Under the pieces are notes generated by a model. That model searched no databases. It was given only the letters and a program-made list of their open reading frames with translations, and was not told the origin of the DNA. This document shows positions 38,031 through 46,968 of a DNA stretch of 64,000 nucleotides, in pieces. Every line of letters begins with the position of its first letter. Positions within the stretch are counted from its first letter, which is position 1. The stretch covers positions 2,650,515 through 2,714,514 of the forward strand of contig JAOSJV010000001.1 of assembly GCA_027493935.1 (NCBI GenBank), written 5' to 3'. The translations under genes and the position numbers were made by a program. The DNA is from Burkholderiales bacterium (GTDB lineage Bacteria; Pseudomonadota; Gammaproteobacteria; Burkholderiales; SG8-39).

Positions 38031-38978
38031 TCAGCCAAGCCCGTCGTCGACCGGGACGTCTTCGGGTTTCAGCTCGATACCCGAGGCGCGCCCCTGCTGC
38101 AGCAGCAGCACGGCGAAGTCCATCTCGTTCATGCCCTGCCCGATCGTGGACTGCACGAGATCGCGTGTGATCGACGCGAGCGGCATCGGCACCTCGAACT
38201 TGCGCCCGGCCTCGAGGCCGAGGTCGAGGTCCTTGCGCAGCAGGCTTGGCGGAATTGTGATGGTGAAGTCCAAATTGACGAACGCCGGCGACTTGTAACG
38301 CGTGAATGTCGAGCCCATCACGCTCTTGTTGATGAAGTCGAGCAGCGCGTTTCGCGACACGCCCGCCTTCTCCGCCAGCACGGCGATCTCCGACATGCTC
38401 TGAGTCACTACGCCGAGCATGACGTTGTGGCAGATCTTTACGATGCGTGCGAGCTCGCCTTCGCCGGCGTAGGCGGCCACCTGGCCGATCATCCCGAGGT
38501 AGGGGGCTGCAGCTTCGTAAGCCGCCTTAGGCCCTGACACCACGAACGCGAGCTTGCCGGCGCGGATTACCCGCGCCCCGCCGCTCGATGGCGCGGCGAG
38601 CAGCTGCGTACCGTGCGCGGCGAGCGTTCGCCGCAGCTCGCTCGAGGCATCGAGCGAGAGCGGCGAGCATTCGACCAGGATACGCGGCGCCGCGCCTCCC
38701 GCTTTCGCCTTGGACAGCAGACCTTGCGGCCCGGAGATCACCTCTCTCACGTCGTCCCAGGTCGAGATCATGATGAACACGATGTCGCATTCTGCGAGAT
38801 CGCTCACCTTGTCGGCGATCTTTGCCCCGTCTGCAGCGAGCGGCTCGGCCTTTGCGCGGGTGCGGTTCCAAACGGTGAGGTCGCAGTCGGCCCGCGCGAG
38901 TCGGCGCGCCATATCGAAGCCCATCCTCCCGGTCCCGATCCAGCCCAGGCGGATCTCCTTGGCTCTTCTTGCGGTCAT
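38031..38978 (-). CDS. Beta-hydroxyacid dehydrogenase (3-hydroxyisobutyrate dehydrogenase-like)
   Basis: 315 residues. Rossmann fold with LGWIGTGRMGFDMARRLARA and WNRTRAKAEPLAADGA. Substrate-binding segment LAAPSSGGARVIRAGKLAF (usually DAPVSGG). Catalytic lysine in ARIVKICHNVMLGVVTQSMS. C-terminal helices in SPAFVNLDFTITIPPSLLRK. WNRT after beta-2 suggests NADP preference. Oxidises or reduces a beta-hydroxyacid or its semialdehyde. It lies 27 bases downstream of the second E1 beta gene on the same strand. Confidence 0.87.
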   Translation of the reverse strand: MTARRAKEIRLGWIGTGRMGFDMARRLARADCDLTVWNRTRAKAEPLAADGAKIADKVSDLAECDIVFIMISTWDDVREVISGPQGLLSKAKAGGAAPRILVECSPLSLDASSELRRTLAAHGTQLLAAPSSGGARVIRAGKLAFVVSGPKAAYEAAAPYLGMIGQVAAYAGEGELARIVKICHNVMLGVVTQSMSEIAVLAEKAGVSRNALLDFINKSVMGSTFTRYKSPAFVNLDFTITIPPSLLRKDLDLGLEAGRKFEVPMPLASITRDLVQSTIGQGMNEMDFAVLLLQQGRASGIELKPEDVPVDDGLG

Positions 38979-39005
38979 GGCACTATCCTTGTGCAGCGAG
39001 ACGCG

Positions 39006-39998
39006 TCAGCCGGGCCGGCGCCGATCGACTGCCTGCCGGATCTCGCCGACGATCCGCGCGACGGAGGGGATGACGGCATCTTCGAGCTGGTCTGTTGCGG
39101 GCACCGGTACGTGCGGCGTGGTGATGCGCACGATCGGCTGCCGGAGCGCATCGAACAACTCTTCTTGGACGATCGAGACGATCTCGCCCCCCCAGCCGCA
39201 CAGCCGCGGGTTCTCCTCGACTGTGAATACGCGGCCGGTGCGTGCAGACTCTCGGAGCAGGGTCTGCGCGTCGAGCGGGACCAGCGTGCGCAGGTCGACG
39301 AGGGTGGCCGAAATCCCGTGCTCCGCGGCGAGGATCTCCGCCGCCTTGAGCGCCTTCGGCACCATGGCGGCGAGCGCGATCATGGTGATGTCTTCGCCGT
39401 GGCGCAACACGCCGGCGCGTCCCAGCGGAACCAAGTGCTCTCCGTCCGGAACTTCGCACTTCGACGAGAGCAGATACTTGTGCTCGAAGAAGAGAACCGG
39501 ATCCGGGTCGCGAATCGCCGCGGCGAGGAGTCCCTTGGCGTCCGCTGCGTTCGATGGTGCGACCACCTTGATCCCGGGCACCGCCATCGCCCAGTTTTCC
39601 ACGCTCTGCGAGTGCTGCGCCCCGAATCGTGCCCCGGCGCCGTTCAGTGTGCGGATCACCATCGGCAGCGCGATCTGGCCGTCGGTCATGTAACGGGCCT
39701 TCGGAATCTCGTTGGCAACGTAGTCCCAGCAGCAGGCGAGAAAATCCGAGAACATGATTTCGGCGACCGGTCTCAGGCCGGTCATCGCCATGCCCATCGC
39801 CGCACCGAGGATCGCCAACTCCGAGATCGGCATGTCCTTCACCCGCCGCGGGCCGAACTCGGCCAGCAGGCCCTCGGTGGTCTTGAAAACGCCGCCCGCG
39901 GCGGCGGTGTCTTCCCCGAAGAGCACCACGCGCTCGTCGCGCCGCATCTCCTGGGCTAGCCCCGCGGCTATCGCCTCGCGGTAGCTCAATTGCGCCAT
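39006..39998 (-). CDS. Second E1 beta subunit of a 2-oxoacid dehydrogenase-like enzyme
   Basis: 330 residues. Seen: LSYREAIAAGLAQEMRRDER, VVLFGEDTAAAGGVFKTTEG, VKDMPISELAILGAAMGMAM with the catalytic glutamate, NGAGARFGAQHSQSVENWAM and FFEHKYLLSSKCEVPDGEHL. It overlaps its alpha partner by 13 bases. It is clearly homologous to the pair at 23357-25379 but much diverged, so not a recent duplicate. No lipoyl or E2/E3 gene is nearby. Confidence 0.9.
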   Translation of the reverse strand: MAQLSYREAIAAGLAQEMRRDERVVLFGEDTAAAGGVFKTTEGLLAEFGPRRVKDMPISELAILGAAMGMAMTGLRPVAEIMFSDFLACCWDYVANEIPKARYMTDGQIALPMVIRTLNGAGARFGAQHSQSVENWAMAVPGIKVVAPSNAADAKGLLAAAIRDPDPVLFFEHKYLLSSKCEVPDGEHLVPLGRAGVLRHGEDITMIALAAMVPKALKAAEILAAEHGISATLVDLRTLVPLDAQTLLRESARTGRVFTVEENPRLCGWGGEIVSIVQEELFDALRQPIVRITTPHVPVPATDQLEDAVIPSVARIVGEIRQAVDRRRPG

Positions 39999-41023
39999 GC
40001 CGCGCCTCCGTCGGCCCAGACATCGGTGAGCGCAGCATCCAGCGCCGGCGCGGGCGAAGCCTTAGCCGCTTCGGTCGCCTGCTCGACCTTGGCGACCGCA
40101 TCCGCCTCGATGCTCGCGAGGGTCGCCTCGGGGATGCCAAGCTCGCGCAGCCGGTCGCGGTACCGCACGACCGGATCGCGCTTCAGCCATTCTGCGACCT
40201 CATCGGCCGGGCGGTACTTGGCCGGATCTGCGCGCGAGTGTCCGCCCTGACGGTAGGTTAGGCACTCGATCAGCGAGGGCCCGTCGCCAGCGCGTGCCTT
40301 GGCGATGGCAGCCGTCGCGGCGCGCAGAACGACGTCGACATCATTGCCATCTACCACGATCCTCTCCAGACCGTAGCCGACCGCGCGATCCGCGGCGGGA
40401 TACTTCACCGCGGTCACGCTCGCGATCGGCGTGTACTCCATGTATAGGTTGTTCTCGCACGCGAAGACCACCGGCAGTTTCATCACCGCCGCCAGGTTGA
40501 GCGACTCGTGGAATGCGCCGATGTTGGCCGCGCCATCGCCGAAGAATGCAACTGCCACCTGATTGGTGCCGCGGTACTGCGCCGACCACGCCGCGCCGGC
40601 TGCGACCGGAAGGTGCGCGCCGACGATGGCGTAGGATCCCATCATGCCGTGCGCGACGCTTGTGAGATGCATCGAGCCGCCCTTGCCTTTCATCAGCCCG
40701 CACTGGCGTCCCATGAGTTCGCCAAGCACGAGCGTCATGGACACTCCGCGCGCCAGCGTATGGTGATGGCCGCGATAAGTGCAGAAGGTGTAGTCGTCCT
40801 TCTCCATCGCCGCGGCAAACCCCGCGGCGACGGCCTCCTGCCCAAGGCCGAGGTGCATCGTTCCCTTCACCAGATTCTGGAGAAACAGGTCGTTTGCACG
40901 CTTCAGGCAACGACGTATCTCGACCATCGTCCGGAAGATCGAGAGCCGCGTCGCCTCGGCAACGTGCTCGCCGCGCGTTGTCGCGCCCGGGCTCTGGCGC
41001 GCATCCTCCGCTCGATCGCTCAT
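39986..41023 (-). CDS. Second E1 alpha subunit of a 2-oxoacid dehydrogenase-like enzyme
   Basis: 345 residues. Seen: FRTMVEIRRCLKRANDLFLQ, MHLGLGQEAVAAGFAAAMEK, CTYRGHHHTLARGVSMTLVL, LMKGKGGSMHLTSVAHGMMG and the TPP motif FFGDGAANIGAFHESLNLAA ending in CENNLYMEYTP. Start ATG 41023 is chosen; a longer open frame reaching 41854 only arises because the upstream SDR gene has a frameshift. Partner of the gene at 39006. Substrate unknown. Confidence 0.88.
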   Translation of the reverse strand: MSDRAEDARQSPGATTRGEHVAEATRLSIFRTMVEIRRCLKRANDLFLQNLVKGTMHLGLGQEAVAAGFAAAMEKDDYTFCTYRGHHHTLARGVSMTLVLGELMGRQCGLMKGKGGSMHLTSVAHGMMGSYAIVGAHLPVAAGAAWSAQYRGTNQVAVAFFGDGAANIGAFHESLNLAAVMKLPVVFACENNLYMEYTPIASVTAVKYPAADRAVGYGLERIVVDGNDVDVVLRAATAAIAKARAGDGPSLIECLTYRQGGHSRADPAKYRPADEVAEWLKRDPVVRYRDRLRELGIPEATLASIEADAVAKVEQATEAAKASPAPALDAALTDVWADGGAAWRN

Positions 41024-41069
41024 TTCAGAATTTGCCGTTTTCGCGGTGGCAAGGCCTTCAGTCAATAGC

Positions 41070-41773
41070 TCAGAGAAGCGACCAGCCGCTGTCCACCACC
41101 AAGTTGACGCCGTCGACCCCCGGTTCTCCATCAGGAAAAGCACCGCGCTGACGCAGTCGTCCATCGTCACCAGGCGCTTGGTCAGCGTGCGGGCGAGGCC
41201 CATCTTCAGCAGCTCCGTCTTGCCTTGCAGCGCCGGACTGTCGCCGACGATGCCGGGGTGGACGGCGTTCACGCGCACCGGGGCGAGCTCCGTCGCCAGG
41301 GTCTTGACCATGCTGCTGACGGCACCGTTGACGGTAGTCACCGTGGTCGACCCCGGATAAGGCCGCTCGCGCGCCTGACCGCCGAACAGCACCACCGATC
41401 CTTCCGGCGTGAACCGCGATGCCAGCGCATGCGCGGTTTCCAGGTAACCGACGAGCTTGATCGTGGCGAGCCGCTGCGCACGCCCTAAGTCGAATTCGCG
41501 CACGCTGTTGTTGTCGCGCTCGATCGCGGTGAGGACGAGGCAATCCACCTTGACCACGTCCGCCAGCTGACTCGCGATCGTGGCTGGCTCGGCGAGATCG
41601 AACGCGACGCCTCGCGTGCGGCCACCGATCTCCGCCGCGACGCTCTGCGCCCTCGTACGATCGCGACCGGCAATCACGATCTCGTCCCCACGCTTGGCAA
41701 GCACCTGCGCCAGGTGACGCCCGATTCCGGCCGTGCCACCCACGATTACGACGCTTCGGCGTTCGTCAGCCAT
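41070..41773 (-). CDS. SDR-fold protein lacking the catalytic Tyr/Lys (frameshifted)
   Basis: About 234 residues. Rossmann cofactor motif VVIVGGTAGIGRHLAQVLAK and the AFDLAEP segment are present, and the end MENRGVDGVNLVVDSGWSLL is typical of SDRs. Where YxxxK is expected (usually YAASKAAV) the sequence reads VTTVNGAVSSMVKTLATELA, so both catalytic residues appear changed. One G is missing in the run at 41117-41121; adding it restores the normal C-terminus and stop. First gene of the leftward set SDR, E1 alpha, E1 beta, hydroxyacid dehydrogenase. Start ATG 41773 follows GGAGGAAGAT. Confidence 0.8.
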
Positions 41774-41935
41774 ATCTTCCTCCTCTTCGTCGCTGTGGGA
41801 GACGCCACTTCCCGCGCTCTGCTGCAGAGCGTCCGCGCGACCGCCGGAGAACATCTCGTACCGAAGCCGGCACCGGCGGCAACTTGGGCCGTTCCCACTC
41901 GCACAGCGTACTCGTCATCTCGGGCCGCACGCTGT

Positions 41936-42120
41936 TACCTATGTTAAATTTGATCGAACGCTCGAGTTGCTTGCGGGGACCGCAACGCTCTGCTCTGCGG
42001 TTAACCTCTTGCTGCGATGCCGAATAGAGTTTGCAATAGGTGTCGTTTCCGCCGTGCGGCGCCGCGGGCTTCCTTCGGCCTTGTGGCCGGAGCGGGTCTT
42101 AGTTAAACTTCATTAAACAA
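41936..42120 (+). promoter_or_regulatory. Divergent control region with GTTAAA-type repeats
   Basis: The 362-base space between the SDR and XRE-cupin genes has AT-rich blocks unusual for this DNA: TATGTTAAA at 41940-41948, then GTTAAAC at 42102-42108 and ATTAAAC at 42112-42118, only 16-34 bases before the regulator ATG. The two close copies form a direct repeat (TTAAAC, four bases, then TTAAAC). They are candidate operators for autoregulation and for control of the divergent SDR/E1 operon. The remainder of the region holds no recognised gene. Confidence 0.45.
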
Positions 42121-42135
42121 TTGCCAGACTGTTCA

Positions 42136-42870
42136 ATGCCGAGCAACGGGCCCCGCTCAATCCCGCGCGCTGCGAAACGACCGCCAGCCACGAGGCGCGC
42201 GCGGGCTGCCGCTCGAGCATCGACCGCCAAGGCCGGAGCGTCGAACGGCCTCGGGCCGCGGTTGCGCATGGCGCGCGAAGCGGCGGGAATCACTGTGCGC
42301 GAGCTTGCGCGACGCGTCGGGGTCACGCCGAGCTTGATCTCGCAGGTCGAGCGGGGTTTGGCCATGCCTTCCGTCGGTACGCTGCTCGAGATCGCGAGCA
42401 CGCTCCATCTGGACATCGGCGACTTGTTCAAGAGCGAAGTTCGCCCTGTGCGCAGCGCTGCCGGTCTGGTTCAGCGAAGCGGGTCGCGAACGACTATTCG
42501 CTTGGCGTCCGGGGTTCGCTGGGAGCGCCTGACCGCCGCCCCGGACTCAGAGGTCGAGTTTCTCTACGCGGTCTACAAACCGGGCAGCGCTTCCTGTGGC
42601 GAGGACTCGATGCTGCGCCATGGCGGTCGGGAATACGCCTACCTGGTGAGCGGACGCCTCGGCGTGAAGATCGGCTTCGAGGAATACCAGCTCGGGCCGG
42701 GCGATTCCATCTCGTTCGACGCCCAGATGCCACATCGGCTCTGGTGCGTGGGGCGCCGACCCGCGGTCGGGATCTGGATCATCATCCGGCGGCACGGCGA
42801 CGACCGCCAGCCGCAAGAGCACGCGCTCGGCTTCCACCGACGCAGATCGCCTGCCAGACCGGGCACGTGA
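42136..42870 (+). CDS. XRE-cupin transcriptional regulator
   Basis: 244 residues. After a basic, disordered N-terminus of about 40 residues comes an XRE helix-turn-helix (RLRMAREAAGITVRELARRV then GVTPSLISQVERGLAMPSVG). The C-terminal cupin_2 sensor at about 150-225 has MLRHGGREYAYLVSGRLGVK and LGPGDSISFDAQMPHRLWCV. Such proteins sense a small ligand and control neighbouring catabolic genes. ATG 42136 is preferred to TTG 42121. It is divergent from the SDR/E1 operon and 60 bases before a hydrolase gene, so both are likely targets. Confidence 0.88.
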   Translation: MPSNGPRSIPRAAKRPPATRRARAAARASTAKAGASNGLGPRLRMAREAAGITVRELARRVGVTPSLISQVERGLAMPSVGTLLEIASTLHLDIGDLFKSEVRPVRSAAGLVQRSGSRTTIRLASGVRWERLTAAPDSEVEFLYAVYKPGSASCGEDSMLRHGGREYAYLVSGRLGVKIGFEEYQLGPGDSISFDAQMPHRLWCVGRRPAVGIWIIIRRHGDDRQPQEHALGFHRRRSPARPGT

Positions 42871-42930
42871 CGACCCCGCCTAGATCGGCCGGTCGCCTAC
42901 CGCCAACACCCACATTGGGAGGACCCAACC

Positions 42931-43866
42931 ATGAAGCGCAAAGCAGTCGAGTTCCGCAGCGAGAACCCAGCCGAGATCATTCGCGCCGACCTGTACACCC
43001 CGGACCAAGGGCAGGGCCCGTGGCCGGTCGTCGTAATGGGGGGTGGATGGTGCTACGTGAAGGAGCTCATCATGCCGGAGTACGCCGAGCACTTCGTGCG
43101 CGCCGGCATGGCGGCGCTGATCTTCGATTTCCGGCATCTCGGCGCGAGCGACGGTGAGCCGCGGCAGCACCTCGACCCCTGGAAGCAGATCGCCGACTAC
43201 CGCTCGGCGATCGACGCGATCAGCTACCTGGACCAGTTCAAGGGCGTCGTCGATCCTGGGCGAATCGGCGTTTGGGGAATATCGTACTCCGGCGGCCACT
43301 CGCTGATCGTCGGCGCCATCGATCCGCGGGTGAAATGCATCGTGTCGCAGATCCCGGTCATCGACGGGTGGTACAACTCGATGCGCGCACACGGGTCGGT
43401 CGGATTCCGCGAGCTGACCGCGCTCGTCAGCGAGGATCGGCGCCAGCGTTATCTCACCGGCAAGCACGGCCACATCCCGCATTCCGGCGACCCCAAGAAG
43501 GAGGTGGTCACCTGGCCGCATCCGGAGACCAAGCCGGTCTTCCTGAAGATCAAGGAAACGACGGCGCCGCGCCACGAGCACTACAGTACCGTCGAGTCGG
43601 TCGAGCTCGTCTGGAACTACAATGCGCGACCGTTCCTTCAGCGCATTCTCGACACGCCGACCCTCATGATCGTGGCCGAGGGTGACGATCTGACTATGTG
43701 GGAGCAGGAGGTGCCCGCTTTCGGCCAGATTGCCACCACGCACAAGAAGCTGTTCGTGCAGCGCAAGAGCACGCACATGAGCATGTACAGCAACCTTTCA
43801 CACCTGGCGGTCGCTGCGACGGAAGCGGCGAACTGGTACCGGGAGTGGCTGATCGAGAAGATCTGA
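42931..43866 (+). CDS. Alpha/beta hydrolase, paralogue of the duplicated hydrolase
   Basis: 311 residues, clearly homologous along its whole length to the products at 12789 and 25538 but diverged. Shared landmarks: GGGWCYVKELIMPEYAEHFV, GEPRQHLDPWKQIADYRSAI, the nucleophile elbow GVWGISYSGGHSLI, TAPRHEHYSTVESVEL, acid-region VAEGDDLTMWE and STHMSMY with the histidine. AGGACCCAACC precedes ATG 42931. It follows the XRE-cupin regulator and precedes an aldehyde dehydrogenase, suggesting a parallel pathway branch with its own hydrolase. Confidence 0.87.
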   Translation: MKRKAVEFRSENPAEIIRADLYTPDQGQGPWPVVVMGGGWCYVKELIMPEYAEHFVRAGMAALIFDFRHLGASDGEPRQHLDPWKQIADYRSAIDAISYLDQFKGVVDPGRIGVWGISYSGGHSLIVGAIDPRVKCIVSQIPVIDGWYNSMRAHGSVGFRELTALVSEDRRQRYLTGKHGHIPHSGDPKKEVVTWPHPETKPVFLKIKETTAPRHEHYSTVESVELVWNYNARPFLQRILDTPTLMIVAEGDDLTMWEQEVPAFGQIATTHKKLFVQRKSTHMSMYSNLSHLAVAATEAANWYREWLIEKI

Positions 43867-43999
43867 GCCAACCGCCCGGACCGCACTCGCACCACGCGGC
43901 GGCCGGTCGCTCCTCGGCCGCGACCGGTCGTTCGCCCGCAGCCGCCGTGAGTTAAGTTCGGTGAGTCGCGGCGGCTTCGTGCCGGGAAGGAGGAGAACC

Positions 44000-45478
44000 A
44001 TGCAGCGCTACCAGATGTACATCGGGGGCAAGTTCGTCGACGCTTCCGCGGGAGAGTGGTTCGAGACGTTCAACCCGTTCACCGGGCAACCGTGGGCGCA
44101 GGTGGCACGTGGCAATGCGAAAGACGCCGATCGGGCAGTCCAGGCCGCGCATCAAGCCTTCACCGAGGGGCCCTGGCCGCTGCTCAACGCCAGCCAGCGC
44201 GGGAAGCTGCTCCATCGCCTCGGCGATCTGGTGGCAAGGGAGGCAAAGCGGCTCGCCGAGCTGGAGGTGCGCGATAACGGCAAGCTGATCGCCGAGATGC
44301 AGGGGCAGCTCAACTACCTTCCGCAGTGGTTCTACTACTACGGCGGGTTGGCGGACAAGATCGAGGGCGCCGCAATCCCGCTCGACAAGAAAGGCTTCCT
44401 CAACTACACGCGCCACGAGCCCGTCGGCGTCGCGGTGGCGATTACGCCGTGGAACTCGCCGCTGCTGCTGCTCGGGTGGAAGCTCGCGCCCGCGCTCGCC
44501 GCCGGATGCACCGTGGTGGTCAAGCCGTCCGAGCACACCTCCGTATCCACGCTCGAGTTCGTGAAGCTGGTCGAGGAGGCCGGCTTCCCGCCGGGAGTCG
44601 TAAACGTCGTAACCGGTTTCGGCCAGGACGTGGGTTCGGCGCTGGTGGAGCATCCACTGGTCCGCAAGATCGCGTTCACCGGGTCGGATGTTAATGGCCG
44701 CGCGATCTACGAGGCCGCGGCGAAGACGTTCAAGCGCGTCACGCTCGAGCTCGGCGGCAAGTCGCCCAATATCGTCTTTGCCGACGCCAAGCTGGAGGAC
44801 GCCGTCAACGGTGCGGTGTCGGGCATCTTCGCGGCAACCGGCCAGACCTGCATCGCCGGTTCGCGGCTCCTGCTGCAGGAGAGCATCCACGACGTGTTCG
44901 TGGAGAGGCTGCTGGCGCTCGCGAAGACCGCACGGCTCGGGGATCCTTCGAGCGTCGATACGCAGGTGGGACCGGTGACCACGCGCGCGCAGTATGACAA
45001 GGTGCTGCACTACATCGACGTTGCCCGCGGCGAAGGCGCCAAACTGCTGCTGGGCGGCGGCGCGGCGAGCCGGCCCGAGTGCGGTTCCGGATGGTTCGTC
45101 GAGCCCACCGTGTTCGCCGGTGTGCAGAACCGCATGCGCATCGCACAGGAGGAAGTCTTCGGACCGGTGCTGTCGATCATCAAGTTCAAGGACGAGGACG
45201 AGGCGGTCGCCATCGCAAACGACGTTCGTTTCGGACTCGGCGCCGGCGTGTGGACCAGCGACATCGGGCGTGCGATCCGAATGTGCGAGCGCATCCAGGC
45301 CGGTACCGTGTGGGTGAACACCTACCGGGCGGTGAGCTATCTTTCACCCTTCGGCGGCTACAAGGACTCCGGAATCGGACGCGAGAACGGAATGGAGGCC
45401 ATGCGCGAGTACCTGCAGGTGAAGAGCGTCTGGATCAACGCCGGCGCCGCGACCGGGAATCCGTTCGTGCTGCGCTGA
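44000..45478 (+). CDS. NAD(P)-dependent aldehyde dehydrogenase
   Basis: 492 residues, the normal length. Seen: AITPWNSPLLLLGWKLAPAL, AGCTVVVKPSEHTSVSTLEF, the nucleotide-binding FTGSDVNGRAIYEAAA, catalytic glutamate in LELGGKSPNIVF, catalytic cysteine in TGQTCIAGSRLLL and EEVFGPVLSIIKFKDEDEAV. It oxidises an aldehyde to the acid. Start ATG 44000 has a strong GGGAAGGAGGAG upstream. GTTAAG at 43951-43956 resembles the GTTAAA sites near the XRE-cupin gene, so shared control is possible. Probably expressed with the hydrolase at 42931. Confidence 0.93.
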   Translation: MQRYQMYIGGKFVDASAGEWFETFNPFTGQPWAQVARGNAKDADRAVQAAHQAFTEGPWPLLNASQRGKLLHRLGDLVAREAKRLAELEVRDNGKLIAEMQGQLNYLPQWFYYYGGLADKIEGAAIPLDKKGFLNYTRHEPVGVAVAITPWNSPLLLLGWKLAPALAAGCTVVVKPSEHTSVSTLEFVKLVEEAGFPPGVVNVVTGFGQDVGSALVEHPLVRKIAFTGSDVNGRAIYEAAAKTFKRVTLELGGKSPNIVFADAKLEDAVNGAVSGIFAATGQTCIAGSRLLLQESIHDVFVERLLALAKTARLGDPSSVDTQVGPVTTRAQYDKVLHYIDVARGEGAKLLLGGGAASRPECGSGWFVEPTVFAGVQNRMRIAQEEVFGPVLSIIKFKDEDEAVAIANDVRFGLGAGVWTSDIGRAIRMCERIQAGTVWVNTYRAVSYLSPFGGYKDSGIGRENGMEAMREYLQVKSVWINAGAATGNPFVLR

Positions 45479-45528
45479 GCGCGATGCCGCGGTCGTGCCG
45501 CGGCGGCGTCGGTCTCGACCGCAGGTCC

Positions 45529-46815
45529 TCAGCGTACGGCCACGGCGTCGACCTGGAACAGCGCGTCCGGGTCGGCGAGCGAAGGCATCTGCAGATACGT
45601 GCAGGCAGGCGGCCGGGCGACCAGAGCCGTGGCGTGCTTATGATGGTAAGCAAGCTCGGCGCGGCGCATCGCAGGATAGTCTTCGGCGCGCCGTAGCATC
45701 AGAACCGTCTTGACGATGCCGTTCATCGTTCCGCCGGCGCGCTCGATCGCGGCCCGCAACTTGTCGAACGCGGCGGCGAGTTGCGCCTCGACGTTCCCGG
45801 AGGCATAGCGGCCGCTGTGCGGGTCCGAGCCGTCGCAGCCGGAGACAAAGAGTAGCTTCCCGACCGCCACCGCCGCCGGGGCGTCCGCGCCGCCGGCATA
45901 GTATTCCGCGCGCGCGCCCGGCGCCGCGCGGTCCACCACGCCGTAGGCCTCGACCTCGATCTTGAATTCGGGGCGTGGCAGGCTCTTGGCCACGAACACG
46001 GTGCTCGCGGGGGGTGCATCCAGGAGCGCCGGTGCATGCCTGAGGAAATACTCCCGCTCGACTTCCCGATAGGGACCGAGACTCGCAAGATCGTCGATCA
46101 GCACGTTGGTCTTGACGAGATTGCCGAGCGAGCCGCCAGCCTCCTCCATGCCGATCTTGAGCTTGTCGAGCACGATCTCGCTTTGCTCGTACAGATCGTC
46201 GGTCTCGACGCGGACGCTGTCGTGATCGAGCGCCTGGCAGCCCGACACGATTACGAGATTTCCGACGACCTGCGTGCGCGCGAACTTGGCGTGCTCCTTT
46301 GGAACATGGGGATACGCCAGTTCCGTGCCGCCCCAGAACTCGGGGTGATAAGTCACTCTCCAATCCGCTGCAGCGCGGTCGAGGACACCCAGCGCCTCGT
46401 ACTCGATCAGGTACTCGGGCTTCGCCAGCGACTCCACGACGATGAACGTGGCGGCCGGCGGGGTCTTCACCAGCGCGGGCGCGTGCTCGAGGTAGAACTC
46501 GGTCTCGGTCTTGCGCACCTGGGGATAGTCGGCGAGACTCGTGGCGAAAAAGAAGGTCTTCACGATGCCGTTCATCGTGCCACCGGCGTTCTCCATGGCG
46601 CGCCGGACCTTGTCCAGCGCGATCCGGACTTGGTCCGCGATTGCAGCCGGCGGCGGTCCGCTCGTAGTGTCATCCTGGCCGGTACATCCGGAAAGGAGCA
46701 CAAGATTTCCCACCGACACGCTCTCGGCGAACCCGGCGTACTCGGCGGGTACGTCGGGATAGACGAGCTTGCGGCCCGCCAAGTACGCCTGTCGGTGCTC
46801 GATGCGCCAGCTCAT
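45529..46815 (-). CDS. Triple-domain RidA (YjgF/UK114) fusion protein
   Basis: 428 residues made of three consecutive RidA-fold domains, about 1-145, 150-295 and 300-428. Each repeats the pattern xGNLVLLSGC (VGNLVLLSGC; VGNLVIVSGC; VGKLLFVSGCDG) and AGGTMNGIVKT or AGGSLGNLVKT. RidA is normally about 130 residues and forms a trimer, so this chain may fold as a pseudo-trimer. The arginine essential for imine deamination (in PARS of RidA) is replaced in all three domains: PAATF, PASTV, PACTY. It is thus probably not a classic enamine/imine deaminase; some Rid subgroups without this Arg act in catabolic pathways. Convergent with the aldehyde dehydrogenase. Confidence 0.88.
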   Translation of the reverse strand: MSWRIEHRQAYLAGRKLVYPDVPAEYAGFAESVSVGNLVLLSGCTGQDDTTSGPPPAAIADQVRIALDKVRRAMENAGGTMNGIVKTFFFATSLADYPQVRKTETEFYLEHAPALVKTPPAATFIVVESLAKPEYLIEYEALGVLDRAAADWRVTYHPEFWGGTELAYPHVPKEHAKFARTQVVGNLVIVSGCQALDHDSVRVETDDLYEQSEIVLDKLKIGMEEAGGSLGNLVKTNVLIDDLASLGPYREVEREYFLRHAPALLDAPPASTVFVAKSLPRPEFKIEVEAYGVVDRAAPGARAEYYAGGADAPAAVAVGKLLFVSGCDGSDPHSGRYASGNVEAQLAAAFDKLRAAIERAGGTMNGIVKTVLMLRRAEDYPAMRRAELAYHHKHATALVARPPACTYLQMPSLADPDALFQVDAVAVR

Positions 46816-46968
46816 TACATCCTCCCCTATGACAGCCGTCAGCGTTCCTTCGCGGACAGGTTAGGACAACTGGATGGTGTCGGCAACTACCGCGCTCGAA
46901 GGCGCGATCGAACGGTCCGGCGGCGTCCCGTTCTTCCTTGAAGCATCGGACGGCAGTCAGTTCACAGG

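Noticed and set aside
39986..41854. Apparent 622-residue SDR-E1 alpha fusion protein
   Set aside because: The open frame arises from one lost G at 41117-41121; adding it gives the SDR its normal end and stop, and E1 alpha has its own ATG at 41023.
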